Origin: Isoperla grammatica
Lineage: Eukaryota; Arthropoda; Insecta; Plecoptera; Perlodidae
DNA: 64,000 nucleotides
Assembly: GCA_945910005.1 (NCBI GenBank)
Contig: OX246743.1
Span: 4,147,990 to 4,211,989 of the forward strand
Direction of reading: 5' to 3'
This document shows, piece after piece, positions 51,261 through 61,120 of this stretch (positions are counted from its first letter, which is position 1; every line of letters begins with the position of its first letter). The translations under genes were made by a program, and so were the position numbers. A model generated the notes under the pieces. The model was not told the DNA's origin, did no database searches, and saw only the letters and a list, made by a program, of their open reading frames with translations.

Positions 51261-54169
51261 AGTAGTACTGGGGGGGAGCCACTAGGTGCCGCCACACGTA
51301 CCCACTGATTAGGCTGCGCTGATGTGGTGCTACCTACGCTATGTACACTAGTAGTACTGGGGGGGAGCCGCTAGGTGCCGCCACACGTACCCACTGATTA
51401 GGCTGCGCTGATGTGGTGCTACCTACGCTATGTACACTAGTAGTACTGGGGGGGGGCCGCTAGGTGCCGCCACACGTACCCACTGATTAAGCTGCGCTGA
51501 TGTGGTGCTATCTACGCTATGTACACTAGTAGTACTGGGGGGGGAGCCGCTAGGTGCCGCCACACGTACCCACTGATTAGGCTGCGCTGATGTGGTGCTA
51601 CCTACGCTATGTACACTAGTAGTACTGGGGGGGGAGCCGCTAGGTGCCGCCACACGTACCCACTGATTAGGCTGTGCTGATGTGGTGCTACCTACGCTAT
51701 GTACACTAGTAGTACTGGGGGGGGGCCGCTAGGTGCCGCCACACGTACCCACTGATTAAGCTGCGCTGATGTGGTGCCATCTACGCTATGTACACTAGTA
51801 GTACTGGGGGGGGAGCCGCTAGGTGCCGCCACACGTATCCACTGATTAGGCTGCGCTGATGTGGTGCTATCTACGCTATGTACACTAGTAGTACTGGGGG
51901 GGAGCCGCTAGGTGCCGCCACACGTACCCACTGATTAGGCTGCGCTGATGTGGTGCTACCTACGCTATGTACACTAGTAGTACTGGGGGGGGAGCCGCTA
52001 GGTGCCGCCACACGTACCCACTGATTAGGCTGTGCTGATGTGGTGCCATCTACGCTATGTACACTAGTAGTACTGGGGGGGGAGCCGCTAGGTGCCGCCA
52101 CACGTACCCACTGATTAGGCTGCGCTGATGTGGTGCTACCTACGCTATGTACACTAGTAGTACTGGGGGGGGGCCGCTAGGTGCCGCCACACGTACCCAC
52201 TGATTAAGCTGCGCTGATGTGGTGCTATCTACGCTATGTACACTAGTAGTACTGGGGGGGGAGCCGCTAGGTGCCGCCACACGTACCCACTGATTAAGCT
52301 GCGCTGATGTGGTGCTATCTACGCTATGTACACTAGTAGTACTGGGGGGGGAGCCGCTAGGTGCCGCCACACGTACCCACTGATTAGGCTGTGCTGATGT
52401 GGTGCTATCTACGCTATGTACACTAGTAGTACTGGGGGGGAGCCGCTAGGTGCCGCCACACGTACCCACTGATTAGGCTGTGCTGATGTGGTGCTACCTA
52501 CGCTATGTACACTAGTAGTACTGGGGGGGAGCCGCTAGGTGCCGCCACACGTACCCACTGATTAGGCTGTGCTGATGTGGTGCTACCTACGCTATGTACA
52601 CTAGTAGTACTGGGGGGGGAGCCGCTAGGTGCCGCCACACGTACCCACTGATTAGGCTGTGCTGATGTGGTGCTACCTACGCTATGTACACTAGTAGTAC
52701 TGGGGGGGAGCCACTAGGTGCCGCCACACGTACCCACTGATTAGGCTGTGCTGATGTGGTGCCATCTACGCTATGTACACTAGTAGTACTGGGGGGGGAG
52801 CCGCTAGGTGCCGCCACACGTATCCACTGATTAGGCTGCGCTGATGTGGTGCTACCTACGCTATGTACACTAGTAGTACTGGGGGGGGAGCCGCTAGGTG
52901 CCGCCACACGTACCCACTGATTAGGCTGCGCTGATGTGGTGCTATCTACGCTATGTACACTAGTAGTACTGGGGGGGGAGCCGCTAGGTGCCGCCACACG
53001 TATCCACTGATTAGGCTGTGCTGATGTGGTGCCATCTACGCTATGTACACTAGTAGTACTGGGGGGGAGCCGCTAGGTGCCGCCACACGTATCCACTGAT
53101 TAGGCTGTGCTGATGTGGTGCTATCTACGCTATGTACACTAGTAGTACTGGGGGGGGAGCCGCTAGGTGCCGCCACACGTATCCACTGATTAGGCTGCGC
53201 TGATGTGGTGCTACCTACGCTATGTACACTAGTAGTACTGGGGGGGAGCCGCTAGGTGCCGCCACACGTACCCACTGATCAGGCTGTGCTGATGTGGTGC
53301 TATCTACGCTATGTACACTAGTAGTACTGGGGGGGAGCCGCTAGGTGCCGCCACACGTACCCACTGATTAGGCTGTGCTGATGTGGTGCTATCTACGCTA
53401 TGTACACTAGTAGTACTGGGGGGGAGCCACTAGGTGCCGCCACACGTATCCACTGATTAGGCTGCGCTGATGTGGTGCTACCTACGCTATGTACACTAGT
53501 AGTACTGGGGGGGAGCCGCTAGGTGCCGCCACACGTATCCACTGATTAGGCTGTGCTGATGTGGTGCTATCTACGCTATGTACACTAGTAGTACTGGGGG
53601 GGAGCCACTAGGTGCCGCCACACGTACCCACTGATCAGGCTGTGCTGATGTGGTGCCATCTACGCTATGTACGCTAGTAGTACTGGGGGGGGGCCGCTAG
53701 GTGCCGCCACACGTACCCACTGATTAAGCTGCGCTGATGTGGTGCTATCTACGCTATGTACACTAGTAGTACTGGGGGGGGAGCCGCTAGGTGCCGCCAC
53801 ACGTACCCACTGATTAAGCTGCGCTGATGTGGTGCTATCTACGCTATGTACACTAGTAGTACTGGGGGGGGAGCCGCTAGGTGCCGCCACACGTACCCAC
53901 TGATTAAGCTGCGCTGATGTGGTGCCACCTACGCTATGTACACTAGTAGTACTGGGGGGGAGCCACTAGGTGCCGCCACACGTACCCACTGATTAGGCTG
54001 CGCTGATGTGGTGCTACCTACGCTATGTACACTAGTAGTACTGGGGGGGGAGCCGCTAGGTGCCGCCACACGTACCCACTGATTAGGCTGTGCTGATGTG
54101 GTGCTATCTACGCTATGTACACTAGTAGTACTGGGGGGGAGCCACTAGGTGCCGCCACACGTACCCACT

Positions 54170-55740
54170 GATCAGGCTGTGCTGATGTGGTGCCATCTAC
54201 GCTATGTACGCTAGTAGTACTGGGGGGGGGCCGCTAGGTGCCGCCACACGTACCCACTGATTAAGCTGCGCTGATGTGGTGCTATCTACGCTATGTACAC
54301 TAGTAGTACTGGGGGGGGAGCCGCTAGGTGCCGCCACACGTACCCACTGATTAGGCTGTGCTGATGTGGTGCTATCTACGCTATGTACACTAGTAGTACT
54401 GGGGGGGAGCCGCTAGGTGCCGCCACACGTACCCACTGATTAGGCTGCGCTGATGTGGTGCTACCTACGCTATGTACGCTAGTAGTACTGGGGGGGAGCC
54501 GCTAGGTGCCGCCACACGTACCCACTGATTAGGCTGTGCTGATGTGGTGCTATCTACGCTATGTACGCTAGTAGTACTGGGGGGGGAGCCGCTAGGTGCC
54601 GCCACACGTACCCACTGATTAGGCTGTGCTGATGTGGTGCTATCTACGCTATGTACGCTAGTAGTACTGGGGGGGAGCCGCTAGGTGCCGCCACACGTAC
54701 CCACTGATTAGGCTGTGCTGATGTGGTGCTACCTACGCTATGTACGCTAGTAGTACTGGGGGGGAGCCGCTAGGTGCCGCCACACGTACCCACTGATTAG
54801 GCTGTGCTGATGTGGTGCTATCTACGCTATGTACGCTAGTAGTACTGGGGGGGAGCCGCTAGGTGCCGCCACACGTACCCACTGATTAGGCTGTGCTGAT
54901 GTGGTGCTACCTACGCTATGTACACTAGTAGTACTGGGGGGGGAGCCGCTAGGTGCCGCCACACGTACCCACTGATTAGGCTGCGCTGATGTGGTGCTAC
55001 CTACGCTATGTACACTAGTAGTACTGGGGGGGAGCCGCTAGGTGCCGCCACACGTACCCACTGATTAGGCTGCGCTGATGTGGTGCTACCTACGCTATGT
55101 ACACTAGTAGTACTGGGGGGGGAGCCGCTAGGTGCCGCCACACGTATCCACTGATTAGGCTGCGCTGATGTGGTGCTATCTACGCTATGTACACTAGTAG
55201 TACTGGGGGGGAGCCGCTAGGTGCCGCCACACGTATCCACTGATTAGGCTGCGCTGATGTGGTGCTACCTACGCTATGTACACTAGTAGTACTGGGGGGG
55301 AGCCGCTAGGTGCCGCCACACGTACCCACTGATTAGGCTGCGCTGATGTGGTGCTACCTACGCTATGTACACTAGTAGTACTGGGGGGGAGCCGCTAGGT
55401 GCCGCCACACGTACCCACTGATTAGGCTGCGCTGATGTGGTGCTACCTACGCTATGTACACTAGTAGTACTGGGGGGGGAGCCGCTAGGTGCCGCCACAC
55501 GTATCCACTGATTAGGCTGCGCTGATGTGGTGCTATCTACGCTATGTACACTAGTAGTACTGGGGGGGAGCCGCTAGGTGCCGCCACACGTATCCACTGA
55601 TTAGGCTGCGCTGATGTGGTGCTACCTACGCTATGTACACTAGTAGTACTGGGGGGGAGCCACTAGGTGCCGCCACACGTACCCACTGATCAGGCTGCGC
55701 TGATGTGGTGCTACCTACGCTATGTACACTAGTAGTACTG
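54170..55740 (+). repeat. Left copy of a higher-order repeat, partner at 59265-61120
   Basis: The closing cassette monomer (GTACGCT at 54203), a run of GTACGCT monomers (54471-54830), and the ordered variants up to a GCCACT/ATCAGG monomer at 55658 recur about 5.1-5.4 kb to the right. The partner positions are 59298, 59745-60015 and 61021. The offset steps between 5095, 5274, 5185 and 5363 bp, all differing by multiples of a monomer. The copies therefore differ by gain or loss of whole monomers. Confidence 0.7.
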
Positions 55741-58700
55741 GGGGGGGAGCCGCTAGGTGCCGCCACACGTATCCACTGATTAGGCTGCGCTGATGTGGTG
55801 CTACCTACGCTATGTACACTAGTAGTACTGGGGGGGAGCCGCTAGGTGCCGCCACACGTATCCACTGATTAGGCTGCGCTGATGTGGTGCTACCTACGCT
55901 ATGTACACTAGTAGTACTGGGGGGGAGCCGCTAGGTGCCGCCACACGTACCCACTGATTAAGCTGCGCTGATGTGGTGCTACCTACGCTATGTACACTAG
56001 TAGTACTGGGGGGGGAGCCGCTAGGTGCCGCCACACGTATCCACTGATTAGGCTGCGCTGATGTGGTGCTACCTACGCTATGTACACTAGTAGTACTGGG
56101 GGGGAGCCGCTAGGTGCCGCCACACGTATCCACTGATTAGGCTGCGCTGATGTGGTGCCATCTACGCTATGTACACTAGTAGTACTGGGGGGGGAGCCGC
56201 TAGGTGCCGCCACACGTACCCACTGATTAGGCTGTGCTGATGTGGTGCTATCTACGCTATGTACACTAGTAGTACTGGGGGGGGAGCCGCTAGGTGCCGC
56301 CACACGTACCCACTGATTAGGCTGCGCTGATGTGGTGCTATCTACGCTATGTACACTAGTAGTACTGGGGGGGGAGCCGCTAGGTGCCGCCACACGTACC
56401 CACTGATTAGGCTGTGCTGATGTGGTGCTACCTACGCTATGTACACTAGTAGTACTGGGGGGGAGCCGCTAGGTGCCGCCACACGTACCCACTGATTAGG
56501 CTGCGCTGATGTGGTGCTACCTACGCTATGTACACTAGTAGTACTGGGGGGGGAGCCGCTAGGTGCCGCCACACGTATCCACTGATTAGGCTGCGCTGAT
56601 GTGGTGCTATCTACGCTATGTACACTAGTAGTACTGGGGGGGAGCCGCTAGGTGCCGCCACACGTACCCACTGATTAGGCTGTGCTGATGTGGTGCTACC
56701 TACGCTATGTACACTAGTAGTACTGGGGGGGAGCCGCTAGGTGCCGCCACACGTATCCACTGATTAGGCTGCGCTGATGTGGTGCCATCTACGCTATGTA
56801 CACTAGTAGTACTGGGGGGGGAGCCGCTAGGTGCCGCCACACGTACCCACTGATTAGGCTGTGCTGATGTGGTGCTACCTACGCTATGTACACTAGTAGT
56901 ACTGGGGGGGAGCCACTAGGTGCCGCCACACGTACCCACTGATTAGGCTGTGCTGATGTGGTGCCATCTACGCTATGTACACTAGTAGTACTGGGGGGGG
57001 AGCCGCTAGGTGCCGCCACACGTATCCACTGATTAGGCTGCGCTGATGTGGTGCTACCTACGCTATGTACACTAGTAGTACTGGGGGGGAGCCGCTAGGT
57101 GCCGCCACACGTACCCACTGATCAGGCTGTGCTGATGTGGTGCTATCTACGCTATGTACACTAGTAGTACTGGGGGGGAGCCGCTAGGTGCCGCCACACG
57201 TACCCACTGATTAGGCTGTGCTGATGTGGTGCTATCTACGCTATGTACACTAGTAGTACTGGGGGGGAGCCACTAGGTGCCGCCACACGTATCCACTGAT
57301 TAGGCTGCGCTGATGTGGTGCTACCTACGCTATGTACACTAGTAGTACTGGGGGGGAGCCGCTAGGTGCCGCCACACGTATCCACTGATTAGGCTGTGCT
57401 GATGTGGTGCTATCTACGCTATGTACACTAGTAGTACTGGGGGGGAGCCACTAGGTGCCGCCACACGTACCCACTGATCAGGCTGTGCTGATGTGGTGCC
57501 ATCTACGCTATGTACGCTAGTAGTACTGGGGGGGGGCCGCTAGGTGCCGCCACACGTACCCACTGATTAAGCTGCGCTGATGTGGTGCTATCTACGCTAT
57601 GTACACTAGTAGTACTGGGGGGGGAGCCGCTAGGTGCCGCCACACGTACCCACTGATTAAGCTGCGCTGATGTGGTGCTATCTACGCTATGTACACTAGT
57701 AGTACTGGGGGGGGAGCCGCTAGGTGCCGCCACACGTACCCACTGATTAGGCTGTGCTGATGTGGTGCTATCTACGCTATGTACACTAGTAGTACTGGGG
57801 GGGAGCCGCTAGGTGCCGCCACACGTACCCACTGATTAGGCTGTGCTGATGTGGTGCTACCTACGCTATGTACACTAGTAGTACTGGGGGGGGAGCCGCT
57901 AGGTGCCGCCACACGTACCCACTGATTAGGCTGTGCTGATGTGGTGCTACCTACGCTATGTACACTAGTAGTACTGGGGGGGAGCCACTAGGTGCCGCCA
58001 CACGTACCCACTGATTAGGCTGTGCTGATGTGGTGCCATCTACGCTATGTACACTAGTAGTACTGGGGGGGGAGCCGCTAGGTGCCGCCACACGTATCCA
58101 CTGATTAGGCTGCGCTGATGTGGTGCTACCTACGCTATGTACACTAGTAGTACTGGGGGGGGAGCCGCTAGGTGCCGCCACACGTATCCACTGATTAGGC
58201 TGCGCTGATGTGGTGCTACCTACGCTATGTACACTAGTAGTACTGGGGGGGAGCCGCTAGGTGCCGCCACACGTACCCACTGATCAGGCTGTGCTGATGT
58301 GGTGCTATCTACGCTATGTACACTAGTAGTACTGGGGGGGAGCCGCTAGGTGCCGCCACACGTACCCACTGATTAGGCTGTGCTGATGTGGTGCTATCTA
58401 CGCTATGTACACTAGTAGTACTGGGGGGGAGCCACTAGGTGCCGCCACACGTATCCACTGATTAGGCTGCGCTGATGTGGTGCTACCTACGCTATGTACA
58501 CTAGTAGTACTGGGGGGGAGCCGCTAGGTGCCGCCACACGTATCCACTGATTAGGCTGTGCTGATGTGGTGCTATCTACGCTATGTACACTAGTAGTACT
58601 GGGGGGGAGCCACTAGGTGCCGCCACGCGTACCCACTGATCAGGCTGTGCTGATGTGGTGCCATCTACGCTATGTACGCTAGTAGTACTGGGGGGGGGCC

Positions 58701-59264
58701 GCTAGGTGCCGCCACACGTACCCACTGATTATGCTGTGCTGATGTGGTGCTACCTACGCTATGTACACTAGTAGTACTGGGGGGGGAGCCGCTAGGTGCC
58801 GCCACACGTACCCACTGATTAGGCTGCGCTGATGTGGTGCTATCTACGCTATGTACACTAGTAGTACTGGGGGGGGAGCCGCTAGGTGCCGCCACACGTA
58901 CCCACTGATTAAGCTGCGCTGATGTGGTGCTATCTACGCTATGTACACTAGTAGTACTGGGGGGGGAGCCGCTAGGTGCCGCCACACGTACCCACTGATT
59001 AAGCTGCGCTGATGTGGTGCCACCTACGCTATGTACACTAGTAGTACTGGGGGGGAGCCACTAGGTGCCGCCACACGTACCCACTGATTAGGCTGCGCTG
59101 ATGTGGTGCTACCTACGCTATGTACACTAGTAGTACTGGGGGGGGAGCCGCTAGGTGCCGCCACACGTACCCACTGATTAGGCTGTGCTGATGTGGTGCT
59201 ATCTACGCTATGTACACTAGTAGTACTGGGGGGGAGCCACTAGGTGCCGCCACACGTACCCACT

Positions 59265-61120
59265 GATCAGGCTGTGCTGATGTGGTGCCATCTACGCTAT
59301 GTACGCTAGTAGTACTGGGGGGGGGCCGCTAGGTGCCGCCACACGTACCCACTGATTAAGCTGCGCTGATGTGGTGCTATCTACGCTATGTACACTAGTA
59401 GTACTGGGGGGGAGCCGCTAGGTGCCGCCACACGTACCCACTGATTAGGCTGCGCTGATGTGGTGCTACCTACGCTATGTACACTAGTAGTACTGGGGGG
59501 GGAGCCGCTAGGTGCCGCCACACGTACCCACTGATTAGGCTGCGCTGATGTGGTGCTACCTACGCTATGTACACTAGTAGTACTGGGGGGGGAGCCGCTA
59601 GGTGCCGCCACACGTACCCACTGATTAGGCTGTGCTGATGTGGTGCTATCTACGCTATGTACACTAGTAGTACTGGGGGGGAGCCGCTAGGTGCCGCCAC
59701 ACGTACCCACTGATTAGGCTGCGCTGATGTGGTGCTACCTACGCTATGTACGCTAGTAGTACTGGGGGGGAGCCGCTAGGTGCCGCCACACGTACCCACT
59801 GATTAGGCTGTGCTGATGTGGTGCTATCTACGCTATGTACGCTAGTAGTACTGGGGGGGGAGCCGCTAGGTGCCGCCACACGTACCCACTGATTAGGCTG
59901 CGCTGATGTGGTGCTACCTACGCTATGTACGCTAGTAGTACTGGGGGGGAGCCGCTAGGTGCCGCCACACGTACCCACTGATTAGGCTGTGCTGATGTGG
60001 TGCTATCTACGCTATGTACGCTAGTAGTACTGGGGGGGAGCCGCTAGGTGCCGCCACACGTACCCACTGATTAGGCTGTGCTGATGTGGTGCTACCTACG
60101 CTATGTACACTAGTAGTACTGGGGGGGGAGCCGCTAGGTGCCGCCACACGTACCCACTGATTAGGCTGCGCTGATGTGGTGCTACCTACGCTATGTACAC
60201 TAGTAGTACTGGGGGGGAGCCGCTAGGTGCCGCCACACGTACCCACTGATTAGGCTGCGCTGATGTGGTGCTACCTACGCTATGTACACTAGTAGTACTG
60301 GGGGGGGAGCCGCTAGGTGCCGCCACACGTATCCACTGATTAGGCTGCGCTGATGTGGTGCTATCTACGCTATGTACACTAGTAGTACTGGGGGGGAGCC
60401 GCTAGGTGCCGCCACACGTATCCACTGATTAGGCTGCGCTGATGTGGTGCTACCTACGCTATGTACACTAGTAGTACTGGGGGGGGGCCGCTAGGTGCCG
60501 CCACACGTACCCACTGATTAGGCTGCGCTGATGTGGTGCTACCTACGCTATGTACACTAGTAGTACTGGGGGGGAGCCGCTAGGTGCCGCCACACGTATC
60601 CACTGATTAGGCTGCGCTGATGTGGTGCTACCTACGCTATGTACACTAGTAGTACTGGGGGGGAGCCGCTAGGTGCCGCCACACGTACCCACTGATTAGG
60701 CTGCGCTGATGTGGTGCTACCTACGCTATGTACACTAGTAGTACTGGGGGGGAGCCGCTAGGTGCCGCCACACGTACCCACTGATTAGGCTGCGCTGATG
60801 TGGTGCTACCTACGCTATGTACACTAGTAGTACTGGGGGGGGAGCCGCTAGGTGCCGCCACACGTATCCACTGATTAGGCTGCGCTGATGTGGTGCTATC
60901 TACGCTATGTACACTAGTAGTACTGGGGGGGAGCCGCTAGGTGCCGCCACACGTATCCACTGATTAGGCTGCGCTGATGTGGTGCTACCTACGCTATGTA
61001 CACTAGTAGTACTGGGGGGGAGCCACTAGGTGCCGCCACACGTACCCACTGATCAGGCTGCGCTGATGTGGTGCTACCTACGCTATGTACACTAGTAGTA
61101 CTGGGGGGGGAGCCGCTAGG
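59265..61120 (+). repeat. Right copy of the ~5.2-kb higher-order repeat
   Basis: This is the partner of 54170-55740. It has four consecutive GTACGCT monomers where the left copy has five, and one monomer in which the A after the G run is changed to G (about 60478-60488). Confidence 0.7.
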
